From NCBI RefSeq assembly GCF_022835695.1, contig NZ_BQUV01000002.1, positions 496,001-560,000 on the forward strand: a DNA stretch of 64,000 nucleotides. Reading direction: 5' to 3'. The notes beneath the pieces are model-generated. The model saw only the letters and a program-made list of their open reading frames with translations, was not told the origin of the DNA and ran no database searches. The translations under genes and the position numbers were made by a program. Position 1 is the stretch's first letter. Every line of letters begins with the position of its first letter. This document shows positions 42,625 through 50,606 of this stretch, in pieces. The DNA comes from Bradyrhizobium sp. Ce-3 (GTDB lineage Bacteria; Pseudomonadota; Alphaproteobacteria; Rhizobiales; Xanthobacteraceae).

Positions 42625-43866
42625 TCAGGATGGTCGCTCGACCTTGTATAGCCCCACATTGAGGGCGCCAATTTCAAAGCCAAGCCTGCAATATGCCAAG
42701 TAGTACTCCCACATCCGCTTGAACCTGATATCGAAGCCGAGTGCTTCGATCGACGGCCAGGCGTCGAGGAAACGATCATGCCAATCGGCCAGCGTGCGGG
42801 CGTAGCTGGCAGCGAAAAATTCGGTCGAAACCAGCCGCAATCCGCAATTGCTCACCAGCTGCTTGACGATGTCGACGGTCGGCAGCATTCCGCCGGGGAA
42901 GATGTACCGCTGGATGAATTCCGGCCGCCTGCGGTAGCTTTCGAAGCGACTTTCGTCGATCGTGATCACCTGCAGCACCGCGACGCCGCCGACATCGAGC
43001 CGTTGCCGCAACTTGTCGAAAAACAGCGGCCAATAGGCTTCGCCGACCGCTTCCAGCATCTCGATCGAGACGACCCGGTCGTAGCTGCCGTCAGTGTCGC
43101 GATAGTCCTCGAGCCGCAGATCTGATCTGTCGGCAAGTCCTTGCGCAGCCAGCTGCTCGCGCGCGTAGCCAAGTTGTTCGATCGACAGCGTCAGTCCGGT
43201 GACGTGACAGTCGTGTCGTTCGATCAGATGCCGCGCCAGCGCGCCCCAGCCGCAACCGATCTCCAGGATCCTCTCGCCGCCGTTGAGATCGAGCAGGTCG
43301 GTGACCCGATCGAGCTTGATTTGCTGGGCTTGCGCGAGCGTCTGGTATGGCGAAGCGCAGATACCGGATGAGTAGGTCATACTCGGGTCGAGCCAGAGCC
43401 GGTAGAAATCATTGCCGAGATCGTAATGAGCGCGAATGTTGCGCCGGCTGCCGCGCCTGGTATTTCGATTGAGCAGGGCGTGGCGGAGCCACATGAGGGG
43501 TTGCGGAGGCCTCAGCCGCTCGAACGAGGCCGCGTGGGTCGATCGCGGTGCAGCCGCGTTCAGGAATGCATGGATGTTGGGCGTCGACCATTCGCCGGCA
43601 AGGTAGCCTTCGGCAAAGCCCAGATCGCCGCCGGTGAACAGCCGCAGCAGGCACTTCCAGCTGTGAATCCTGATATGCACCGGATCTCCGCCGCGTGCGC
43701 CGGAGATCGCAACACCACGCCCGCCGGGCAGTTGCACGAGTATTTCGCCGCAATCGATCCGGCGGAGCATGCGGCGCAGCAGCACGCCAATCGTCGCGCG
43801 CAGCACCGGCGGCCATTCGACGGGCATCCAGCCGGGGGCGGTCTGCTGCTGCTGGTCAGTGCGCAT
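42625..43866 (-). CDS. Cyclopropane-fatty-acyl-phospholipid-synthase-like methyltransferase
   Basis: A 413-aa SAM-dependent lipid methyltransferase. The N-terminal third has the CFA lead domain (WKCLLRLFTGGDLGFAEGYLAGEWSTPN). HYDLGNDFYRLWLDPSMTYSSGI is the CFA hallmark, the SAM loop is LEIGCGWGALARHL, and the late YIFPGGMLPTVD and YYLAYCRLGFEIGALNV segments follow. It is the third gene of a divergent operon led by the FAD oxidoreductase, and its start overlaps the DUF1365 gene by 11 bases. In Rhodobacter related CFA-type enzymes in the sigma-E regulon methylate unsaturated acyl chains (furan fatty acid synthesis), a likely role here too. Confidence 0.9.
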   Translation of the reverse strand: MRTDQQQQTAPGWMPVEWPPVLRATIGVLLRRMLRRIDCGEILVQLPGGRGVAISGARGGDPVHIRIHSWKCLLRLFTGGDLGFAEGYLAGEWSTPNIHAFLNAAAPRSTHAASFERLRPPQPLMWLRHALLNRNTRRGSRRNIRAHYDLGNDFYRLWLDPSMTYSSGICASPYQTLAQAQQIKLDRVTDLLDLNGGERILEIGCGWGALARHLIERHDCHVTGLTLSIEQLGYAREQLAAQGLADRSDLRLEDYRDTDGSYDRVVSIEMLEAVGEAYWPLFFDKLRQRLDVGGVAVLQVITIDESRFESYRRRPEFIQRYIFPGGMLPTVDIVKQLVSNCGLRLVSTEFFAASYARTLADWHDRFLDAWPSIEALGFDIRFKRMWEYYLAYCRLGFEIGALNVGLYKVERPS

Positions 43867-44659
43867 GCAAATTCGTCCGTTGCTCGGGTGATCTGGCAGC
43901 GAGCGTCATGCCGTTCGCGGATGGCCTCGGGCGTTCGCGAATGCGCATGCCCTTCAGCCAAAGCCTTGCCGCCTCCCAATGGATCGCGAGGATGACCTTG
44001 GTCGTCACCAGCGGAATCCCCAGGAAGCTGCGCAACAGCGTCCAGTCGGTCAGTGACTGGCGTGACGCGGTAAGGCACGCACTGAGTATCGTTTTGCCGC
44101 CTTCGCTCGTGCTGATGCCGAGCGCGAAATGCCCATCCGGTCGGTTCAAGCGGAAATGATAGCGCTGGTTCATGGCCATGAAAGGCGACACATGGAAGGT
44201 CTTGGCGCACTCATGCCGAATGCTGGCGTCGTCAGCGTCGACCGCGGCTACATAGGCGTGGCGCTCGCCGAACGTGTTGTGAACCTGATAGACGATCGCC
44301 GCCAGTTGGCCCGAGTTCCGGTAACAGAAATAGAGGCTGAGGGGATTGAAGCTGTAGCCAAGTGTCCGCGGCATGCAGAGCAGCTGGATTGGACCGCCGG
44401 CCGGGTCGATCCCCGCTTGCCCGAGCAGTCGCTCGATCTGAGTGCGAAGTGGCGTCGCGCTGCCGTCACCGTGATCGTTGTCATACAATGCGAACAGGTT
44501 GAACCGGTTGTGCGAGAATAGCCGTAGCCGCGAGAGAAGCACGGGCATCTCGTCGAGATCGAGCAACAGCCAGAAAGCGCGGTAACGGAAGCGATGAGAT
44601 GTCGGATGCAGCCGCCGATGCATCACGCTACCCCGATAGAGGCAGGAGCGGAGCGTCAT
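43856..44659 (-). CDS. DUF1365 family protein
   Basis: A 267-aa protein of the DUF1365 family: SCLYRGSVMHRRLHPTSHRFRYRAFWLLLDLDE at the start, SHNRFNLFALYDNDHGDG, GYSFNPLSLYFCYR, and AKTFHVSPFMAMNQRYHFRL are its recognisable conserved blocks. The many His/Tyr/Phe positions suggest metal or lipid contact, but no activity is established to my knowledge. It lies between the FAD oxidoreductase (4-base overlap) and the CFA-like gene (11-base overlap), so the three act together. Confidence 0.93.
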   Translation of the reverse strand: MTLRSCLYRGSVMHRRLHPTSHRFRYRAFWLLLDLDEMPVLLSRLRLFSHNRFNLFALYDNDHGDGSATPLRTQIERLLGQAGIDPAGGPIQLLCMPRTLGYSFNPLSLYFCYRNSGQLAAIVYQVHNTFGERHAYVAAVDADDASIRHECAKTFHVSPFMAMNQRYHFRLNRPDGHFALGISTSEGGKTILSACLTASRQSLTDWTLLRSFLGIPLVTTKVILAIHWEAARLWLKGMRIRERPRPSANGMTLAARSPEQRTNLHAH

Positions 44660-46008
44660 GGCTGCAGCTCCGGCTCAGGCAAGGACCTGCTGTTGGCGGC
44701 GAGCACAATTCGTCCGGATTCGTTCGGCACGGTCCACGGTCTGCGTACGCTGCCAAGTTGTTCGGCGACCGCAAGTCCTGATTGCAGTCCGTCTTCGTGG
44801 AAGCCGGCTCCGAAATGCGCGCCGCAGAACCAGATTTTTCCAAGGCCTTGCAGCGACCATAGCCGGCGCTGGGCGGCGATCGCGGCCGCATCGAAGATCG
44901 GGTGCTCGTAGACCTCCGTCTGATGCAGCGTCTCCGCGCGCGGTGGACGAGCCGGATTGAGCGTAACGAACAGCGGCAAATGGTGGGGAATGCCTTGCAA
45001 CCGGTTCATCCAATATGTGACGCCGACCGGCGCGCGGCATTTGTCGCGGGATTCGACGTAATTCCAGCTCGACCAGGCCAGCCGCCGCCGCGGCATGAAC
45101 GTTGGATCGGAATGGAGCACGGCAAGGTTGCGGCTGTAACGGAACGCACCGAGCAATGCGGATTGATCCGGCGTGGGCTGGTCTATCACCGACAGCGCTT
45201 CATTCGCGTGCGTTGCCAGCACGACATGATCGTATGATCGCGTTTCGCCGTGAACGTCAGTCACCGTCACAGCGCGTACCGACTGTCCAATCCTGACCAC
45301 GCCGCAATCGAGCCTGACCCGGTCCGCGAATGGCCGGACCAATCGTTGCACATAGACGCGGCTGCCGCCGGTCACGGTTTCCCATGGTGGCCGTCGGGTC
45401 AGCTGGAGCAGCCCGTGATTGTGGTGGAAGCGGATGAAGGTCGCCGCGGGAAAGGCGAGAATGTCCTCCGGAGGCGCCGACCAGATGGCGCTTGCCATCG
45501 GCAGCAGATGATCGTCACGAAACGCTGAACCATAACCACCTTGCGCGAGATAGTCGCCGAGGCTGATCGTCTCGTCACGCAGCAGCGCCGCATCGCGTGT
45601 CGCCCGATCGTAGAACCGGACAAGGTCGCGCAGCATCGACCAAAAGCGCGGACGGAGCAGATTACGGGGTTGGGCCAGCAGGCCCGAAAGGCCGGTTCCG
45701 GAATATTCCAGTTCGCCCCGGTCGAGAGAAACCGAGAGCGACATCTCCGATGCTTGCGTGGGAACGTCGAGATGCCGGAACAGCGCGGCGAGGTTAGGGT
45801 AGGTCTTCCGGTTGAACACGATGAAGCCGGTATCCACAGCGACGTGCGCGTCGCCAAGGGACGCGGTCACGGTGTTGGAATGCCCGCCGATGCGATCGGA
45901 TTTCTCGTAGACGGTCACATCGTGGCGCTGGCTGAGCAGCCAGGCAGCCGCGAGGCCGGAAATGCCGGTTCCGACTACGGCGATGTTCAATTTGCCGTCG
46001 GTCCTCAA
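44656..46008 (-). CDS. FAD-dependent oxidoreductase (amine oxidase/desaturase-like)
   Basis: A 450-aa flavoprotein, first gene of the leftward operon. It has the dinucleotide fold VVGTGISGLAAAWLLSQRHDVTVYEKSDRIGGH, the extension NTVTASLGDAHVAVDTGFIVFN typical of this lipid-linked subfamily, VVLATHANEALSVI, and GKIWFCGAHFGAGFHEDGLQSGLAVAEQL, which closes over FAD. It probably oxidises an acyl chain that the CFA-like enzyme methylates. It is preceded at 46071-46096 by a sigma-factor-type promoter shared back to back with the sigma gene. Confidence 0.92.
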   Translation of the reverse strand: MRTDGKLNIAVVGTGISGLAAAWLLSQRHDVTVYEKSDRIGGHSNTVTASLGDAHVAVDTGFIVFNRKTYPNLAALFRHLDVPTQASEMSLSVSLDRGELEYSGTGLSGLLAQPRNLLRPRFWSMLRDLVRFYDRATRDAALLRDETISLGDYLAQGGYGSAFRDDHLLPMASAIWSAPPEDILAFPAATFIRFHHNHGLLQLTRRPPWETVTGGSRVYVQRLVRPFADRVRLDCGVVRIGQSVRAVTVTDVHGETRSYDHVVLATHANEALSVIDQPTPDQSALLGAFRYSRNLAVLHSDPTFMPRRRLAWSSWNYVESRDKCRAPVGVTYWMNRLQGIPHHLPLFVTLNPARPPRAETLHQTEVYEHPIFDAAAIAAQRRLWSLQGLGKIWFCGAHFGAGFHEDGLQSGLAVAEQLGSVRRPWTVPNESGRIVLAANSRSLPEPELQP

Positions 46009-46070
46009 CGACTGTCCCTCTTCGATCCACCGGTGCGCCAGCCCGCTGCGCGGGCGGCGTCATCGGTAGA

Positions 46071-46096
46071 AACGACAGACCGTGAGGGTTGGATCA
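46071..46096 (-). promoter_or_regulatory. ECF-sigma-type promoter of the FAD oxidoreductase operon
   Basis: On the minus strand TGATCC (complement of 46091-46096), 16 bases, then CGTT (complement of 46071-46074), about 60 bases before the ATG at 46008. The -35 arm is half of a 9-bp inverted repeat shared with the rightward promoter. Confidence 0.8.
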
Positions 46097-46103
46097 CCAG
46101 CAG

Positions 46104-46129
46104 TGATCCAACCGCGGACGGATAGCGTT
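46104..46129 (+). promoter_or_regulatory. ECF-sigma-type promoter of the rpoE-chrR operon
   Basis: TGATCC (46104-46109), 16 bases, CGTT (46126-46129), about 115 bases before the sigma gene ATG. Arms TTGGATCAC (46089-46097) and GTGATCCAA (46103-46111) form a perfect inverted repeat with a 5-base centre, giving two diverging -35 elements. The TGATCC-type -35 and CGT-type -10 match what I recall for the RpoE-ChrR (ECF11) group. Confidence 0.82.
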
Positions 46130-46245
46130 CCTGTTGCATGCAAGCCGCCGCACGACATATCTCCGGGGTTATCGGTCTGGTCAGGCTGGGCGCTATCCGG
46201 TACTGCGGTCCCAGAGCCTTCAACGACAGGGAGTGCCCGCGCGGC

Positions 46246-46833
46246 ATGCTGAGTGAAACTCCCGACAACCAGACGTCGGATGCCGCCCGATGGGCCCGGC
46301 TGATCGAAGCCGTTGCGGTCCGAAGGGATCGCGAGGCGTTCGCGGCGCTGTTTCGGCATTTTGCGCCGCGCATAAAGACGTTGATGCAGCGCTCGGGTGC
46401 GAGCGAGCAGCTTGCCGACGAGCTGGCGCAGGAGGCCCTGTACCTGGTGTGGTCGAAAGCCAGTCTCTTCGATGCCAAAAGCGGCGGCGCCGCAGCCTGG
46501 ATATTCACGATCGCGCGAAACCTGCGCATTGACGCGCTCCGTCGTCAGAAGCGGACCCCAACCGGCGATACGTCCGAGACGGAGCTTGAGTTTCAGCGCG
46601 ATGAGGGGCCATTGCCTGACGCGGGAATGCTGACATCTGAGATCGAAGCGCGGGTCCGTGACGCGCTATCGGTGCTACCGGACGAGCAGATGCGGGTGAT
46701 CGAGCTATCCTTCTTTCACGAAACAGCCCATGCGGAGATCGCAAGGGCGCTCGATATCCCGCTCGGCACCGTCAAATCGCGCCTGCGGCTCGCGATGGCC
46801 CGGCTGCGCAGCTTGCTGGATGACTTCTCATGA
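46246..46833 (+). CDS. rpoE: ECF sigma factor, RpoE/ChrR group (ECF11-like)
   Basis: A 195-aa sigma-70 family ECF factor. Region 2 spans about residues 25-95 (FAALFRHFAPRIKTLMQRSGAS, ELAQEALYLVWSKASLF, AWIFTIARNLRIDALRRQKR) and region 4 about 130-190 (LPDEQMRVIELSFFHETAHAEIARALDIPLGTVKSRLRLAMARLR). The following gene is a ChrR-type zinc anti-sigma factor with overlapping start (ATGA). By family, it is released on photooxidative or singlet-oxygen stress. Its own promoter carries its likely recognition motif, so it is autoregulated. Confidence 0.93.
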   Translation: MLSETPDNQTSDAARWARLIEAVAVRRDREAFAALFRHFAPRIKTLMQRSGASEQLADELAQEALYLVWSKASLFDAKSGGAAAWIFTIARNLRIDALRRQKRTPTGDTSETELEFQRDEGPLPDAGMLTSEIEARVRDALSVLPDEQMRVIELSFFHETAHAEIARALDIPLGTVKSRLRLAMARLRSLLDDFS

Positions 46834-47480
46834 CCGTCCATCATCACCCCCCGGACGAGCTGTTGGCGGCGTTCGCAGCAGGTACCATCGACCTTGGCCA
46901 GCATGTTGCGATTGCCACCCATTTGGTCAGCTGTGCCAAGTGCCGCGGAGCGGTGCGGGCGATGGAGCATGTTGGCGGCGCGGTGCTGGCTGCACTGCCG
47001 CCGACCGCGATGTCGGACGGCTCGTTTGAGGCGTTGCAACGCAGGTTGGACGAGGCCTCGGGCAACTCCGCGGCGGTGCGGCGTCGGGGGCGGGCGTTCC
47101 GCGACGTGCCGGGCCTGCCGGACTTTCTGGACAGCTATCCCGACAGTTCGTGGCGATGGATTGCGCCAAAGGTGCATCTACGGCCAATCCGATTGCCTGA
47201 GCAAAGCGCGACGCGCGTCTTTCTGCTGAGGTCCAGCCCGGGAACCAGAATGATCGAGCATACGCACACGGGCTTTGAGATGACCTGCGTGCTGTCGGGA
47301 AGCTTCGTTCACGCCGGCGGCTGGTTCGGCCCCGGAGATTTCGACTTTGGTGACGGGGCGGTGGATCACGATATCAGGATCGACTCAGCCGAAGACTGCA
47401 TCTGCCTGGTCGCAATGCAGGGCGATTTGAGGCTCAACGGAGTGATCGGCCGCTTGTTGCAGCCGTTGATCCGTATGTGA
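46830..47480 (+). CDS. chrR: ChrR-type zinc anti-sigma factor with cupin domain
   Basis: A 216-aa cytosolic anti-sigma factor. The N-terminal ZAS domain has HLVSCAKC (His-31, Cys-35, Cys-38), the HxxxCxxC zinc motif that clamps the sigma factor, with a His near residue 6 as fourth ligand candidate. The C-terminal cupin (about 110-200) keeps metal ligands His-144, His-146, Glu-150 and His-180 (EHTHTGFEMTCVLSG, GAVDHD). In Rhodobacter the cupin part is needed for release on singlet oxygen. It overlaps the sigma gene and is coregulated. Confidence 0.93.
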   Translation: MTVHHHPPDELLAAFAAGTIDLGQHVAIATHLVSCAKCRGAVRAMEHVGGAVLAALPPTAMSDGSFEALQRRLDEASGNSAAVRRRGRAFRDVPGLPDFLDSYPDSSWRWIAPKVHLRPIRLPEQSATRVFLLRSSPGTRMIEHTHTGFEMTCVLSGSFVHAGGWFGPGDFDFGDGAVDHDIRIDSAEDCICLVAMQGDLRLNGVIGRLLQPLIRM

Positions 47481-47504
47481 CGGCTGCTCCCGGAAGATTG
47501 CTCG

Positions 47505-48305
47505 ATGATCTCCCAATTCATCGTCATGGCACTCGCGATGTCTGCGGTCATGGCGATCGCCTGGTTCATTCAGCGCCGGACCGGGGCCACCGGATGGATC
47601 GATGTTTGCTGGACATTCGGGACCGGCCTGGTGGCCTGCGTGGCCAGCCTCGTCCCGGTCCCGACGGACGGGACGGGCAGCGCGCGGCACATCGTGGTGG
47701 CGCTGCTGGTCGCGATCTGGTCGCTCCGGCTCGGTGGTCACCTGCTGCTGCGAACCTGGAAGGCCGGCGATGATCCGCGCTATCGCGACCTGATCGATCA
47801 ATGGGGCGCCACCGCCGACAGGCGGATGTTCCTGCAGTTGCAAGCGCAGGCGGCAGTTGGTTTGATTCTGGCGGTCTCGGTCGCGCTTGCTGCGCATAAC
47901 CCGCGCACCGAGCTGGGGCTTGCGGATTTGCTCGGTGCGCTGCTGCTGCTGGCCGGCCTGATCGGGGAGGCGTTATCCGACGCGCAACTGCGCAAATTCC
48001 GCTCGGATCCCGCCAACCGACATCGGGTCTGCGAGGCTGGGCTATGGAAATGGTCGCGTCATCCGAACTATTTCTTCGAATGGCTTTGCTGGCTGGCCTA
48101 TCCGCTGATCGCGATCGACGCCTCATATCCGGCCGGCTGGATCACGCTGCTGGCGCCGGCCTGCATGTACTGGGTTCTGGTCCACGTGTCTGGCGTACCT
48201 CCGCTCGAGCAACACATGCTGCGCTCGCGCGGCCAGCAATTCCGTGATGTGCAGGCGCGAACCCGGCCGTTCTTTCCATTTCCAAGGCTGAGGTCAGGCC
48301 ACTAG
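47505..48305 (+). CDS. DUF1295 membrane protein (steroid 5-alpha-reductase-like)
   Basis: A 266-aa membrane protein with seven or so helices and the DUF1295/ICMT-like C-terminal motifs KWSRHPNYFFEWLCWLAYPLIAI and GVPPLEQHMLRSRGQQFRDVQARTRPFFPFPR. These NAD(P)H-type reductases act on lipid double bonds. It starts 25 bases after chrR, so it is the third gene of the sigma operon, linking the sigma factor to membrane-lipid chemistry. The convergent DUF2177 gene overlaps its 3' end by 12 bases. Confidence 0.92.
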   Translation: MISQFIVMALAMSAVMAIAWFIQRRTGATGWIDVCWTFGTGLVACVASLVPVPTDGTGSARHIVVALLVAIWSLRLGGHLLLRTWKAGDDPRYRDLIDQWGATADRRMFLQLQAQAAVGLILAVSVALAAHNPRTELGLADLLGALLLLAGLIGEALSDAQLRKFRSDPANRHRVCEAGLWKWSRHPNYFFEWLCWLAYPLIAIDASYPAGWITLLAPACMYWVLVHVSGVPPLEQHMLRSRGQQFRDVQARTRPFFPFPRLRSGH

Positions 48306-48695
48306 CCTCGCTGTCACGAGATAGGCCGCCGTCGCGGAAATCGCCCCCAGCAGCGTTCCCCAGGTGACATCCAGCAAGGTCAGCTGGACGGTCCAGTTCC
48401 GCAATGTCGCCTGGTTGGTCAAATCGTACGTCATGTAGCTGAAAAAGCCGAGCAGCGCGCCGCCGAGCGTTGCCGAGCCAAGGCTTCCCGACTTCAGGGC
48501 GGGGAGTACGGCGAACACCACCAGCCCAACCGGGTAGATCAGATAGAAGACGATCGCCGGAGGCAGATTGACCTCGGTCGACAGGATGTCCCCGAGCGTC
48601 GGACGATACAGTCGGCTCGCCATCGTTCCAAGCCAGGCCATGTCGCAGAGCAGGAAGACGATCGACGTCGAGAGGTAAGCGTAGAGGTAGGTCAT
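48294..48695 (-). CDS. DUF2177 membrane protein
   Basis: A 133-aa protein with four membrane helices and DUF2177 marks (FLLCDMAWLGTMASRLYRPTLGDIL, FYLIYPVGLVVFAV, GFFSYMTYDLTNQATLRNW, TLLDVTWGTLLGAI). The function is unknown, but the family often sits in sigma-E/ChrR neighbourhoods. A promoter with the same TGATCC-N16-CGTT layout lies 60 bases upstream, so it should belong to the same regulon although transcribed separately. Confidence 0.93.
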   Translation of the reverse strand: MTYLYAYLSTSIVFLLCDMAWLGTMASRLYRPTLGDILSTEVNLPPAIVFYLIYPVGLVVFAVLPALKSGSLGSATLGGALLGFFSYMTYDLTNQATLRNWTVQLTLLDVTWGTLLGAISATAAYLVTARLVA

Positions 48696-48754
48696 GTCGG
48701 GCCCGAAGGTTGAACGCCGCTATCTGCCGCAAGGTGCGACTCTCTCGAAGAGGT

Positions 48755-48780
48755 AACGATGGATCACGGCGTCTGGATCA
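48755..48780 (-). promoter_or_regulatory. ECF-sigma-type promoter of the DUF2177 gene
   Basis: Minus strand TGATCC (complement of 48775-48780), 16 bases, CGTT (complement of 48755-48758), about 60 bases before the ATG at 48695. A second TGATCC (complement of 48761-48766) lies inside the spacer. Confidence 0.78.
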
Positions 48781-49115
48781 TGGTGACGCCGGTTAAGGCG
48801 CCTGAAGTTGCGGATTCGGCGCAACAGGGCCGAGAAATCCCCATGAAATCTTGGTAAGAATGGTGACTTCCGGCAGGGCCCGAAATGCGCGGGAATGGCC
48901 TAAAAAATAGGGCGAAGTCGATATCCGGGATGGCCGCGAATCACCGTGGATGCGACGTCGCGCAGTCGTGACAGGGCTGTCCGCCCCATCATCCCAAGGG
49001 TAGGATGGGACAACAGGTTCCATTGAAAGCATTGTCCCGTGAACGTCACCCAGACTACCGCTGAACGCGTCATTCGTGCGCCACAGAGGAAGTCTGGCTG
49101 CGGCGGAGGCCGGGT
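48781..49115. other. Intergenic region before the RND efflux operon
   Basis: About 335 bases without a supported gene. It contains a GACAG-GG-CTGTC near-palindrome (about 48977) and a hairpin CCCATC ... GATGGG (about 48985-49007) that could be regulatory for the efflux operon. No promoter could be fixed. Confidence 0.4.
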
Positions 49116-50606
49116 GTGACCCAGCCCGCATCCGTGATGATGCTTGGAGGCTGGTCCGGCCTCGCCGTTCGCCTGCGACGGGTCGCGGGACGTGCGCTCG
49201 TCGCGTTCGGTCTGGTCGCGGGCTCCGCCGGCTGCATTCTGACCCAGGATATCCCCGATCCGGCGCTTGACGTGCCGCAGGGCTACAAGGCTGCGCGCCT
49301 GGAGCGGCCGGGTGACGCGCTTCCGACGCTCGACTGGTGGCGCGGCTTCCGCTCCAAGGAGCTGACCCAGCTGATGGAGGAGGCGCAGACCGTCAACCTC
49401 GACATCGCCGCGGCGGTTGCGCGCTTCCGCCAGGCCGATGCGCTGGCACGGCAGGCCGGCGCTGCGCTGCTGCCGACCCTCAATCTCAATGGATCGGAGA
49501 CTTATTCGCGCACCTCCGGCTCCAGCGCCAGCGGCCTCACCAATGGCGGACGCGAGGTGGTGAACTACAACGCCTCGCTGAGCGCGAGCTATCAGCTCGA
49601 CTTCTGGGGACAGAATCGCGATGCAGCGCAGGCGGCGGAGGAGACCGCCGTCGCCAACCGGTTCGACCGCGAGGTGGTGGCGCTGACTACGCTTGCCAGC
49701 GTCGCCAACGCCTATTTCACGGTGCTCGCCACCCAGGACCGGCTGCGCACCGCGCAGCGCAATATCGCCAGCGCCGAGCGCATCCTCAACGCGATCAGGG
49801 ATCGCTTCAAGGCCGGCACCGGCTCCGATCTCGACGTCGCGCAGCAGGAAAGCGTGCTTGCCAATCAGCGTGCGCTGGTGCCGCCGCTGCGCCAGACGCT
49901 CGACCAGAACATCAACGCGCTCGCGGTGCTGGTGTCGCGCCCCCCAGAAAGCGTGCGCATTGCCGGCGGCTCGCTCAACTCGGTCGCGATCCCGCGCGTC
50001 ACGCCGGGCCTGCCGTCCGAATTGCTCACCCAGCGTCCCGATATCCGCCGGCAGGAGGCGCAGCTGGCGTCGGCCACCGCCAATGTCGGCAGCGCGCGGG
50101 CGCAGTTCTTCCCGAGCATCCAGCTGACCGGGACCGGCGGCTACCAGAGCCAGGCGCTGGTCTCGCTGTTCCAGCCGCATGCAGCCTTCTTCAACCTGGT
50201 CGGCAGCATGACCCAGCCGATCTTCGACGGCGGCCGGATCCTCGGCAATTTCGAGAACGCGAAGGCGCGGCAGGACGAGCTGCTGCAGACCTATCGCAAG
50301 ACGGTGGTGCAGTCGTTCACCGATGTCGACAACGCGCTGGTCGCGATCCGCGAGACCACGCGGCGGCTGCAGCTGCAGCGCGACGTGCTGTCGTCGTCGC
50401 GGCGCGCCTTCGACCTTGCCGAGCAGCAGCTCAAGGCCGGCACCGCCGACATCGTAACTGTGCTAAATACGCAGCTGACCCTGTTCCAGGCGGAAGATGC
50501 TTATTCCCAGGCCCAGCTGGCCCGGCTATTGGCGATCGTGAGCCTGTATCAGGCCTTGGGGGGCGGCTGGGAACCGAAGATGGAAAGACCGGTCGATGCT
50601 CTTTAA
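49116..50606 (+). CDS. RND efflux outer-membrane channel, NodT family
   Basis: A 496-aa outer-membrane factor lipoprotein. Starting at GTG it has a signal with lipobox AGC (GLVAGSAGCILTQDIP) and two TolC-type repeats: LDWWRGFRSKELTQLMEEAQTVNLDIAAAVARFRQADALARQAGAALLPTLNL, and later TQRPDIRRQEAQLASATANVGSARAQFFPSIQLTGTGGYQS and PIFDGGRILGNFENAKARQDEL. It is the first gene of a four-gene efflux operon; the adaptor gene starts inside its last codons (11-base overlap). Confidence 0.93.
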   Translation: MTQPASVMMLGGWSGLAVRLRRVAGRALVAFGLVAGSAGCILTQDIPDPALDVPQGYKAARLERPGDALPTLDWWRGFRSKELTQLMEEAQTVNLDIAAAVARFRQADALARQAGAALLPTLNLNGSETYSRTSGSSASGLTNGGREVVNYNASLSASYQLDFWGQNRDAAQAAEETAVANRFDREVVALTTLASVANAYFTVLATQDRLRTAQRNIASAERILNAIRDRFKAGTGSDLDVAQQESVLANQRALVPPLRQTLDQNINALAVLVSRPPESVRIAGGSLNSVAIPRVTPGLPSELLTQRPDIRRQEAQLASATANVGSARAQFFPSIQLTGTGGYQSQALVSLFQPHAAFFNLVGSMTQPIFDGGRILGNFENAKARQDELLQTYRKTVVQSFTDVDNALVAIRETTRRLQLQRDVLSSSRRAFDLAEQQLKAGTADIVTVLNTQLTLFQAEDAYSQAQLARLLAIVSLYQALGGGWEPKMERPVDAL

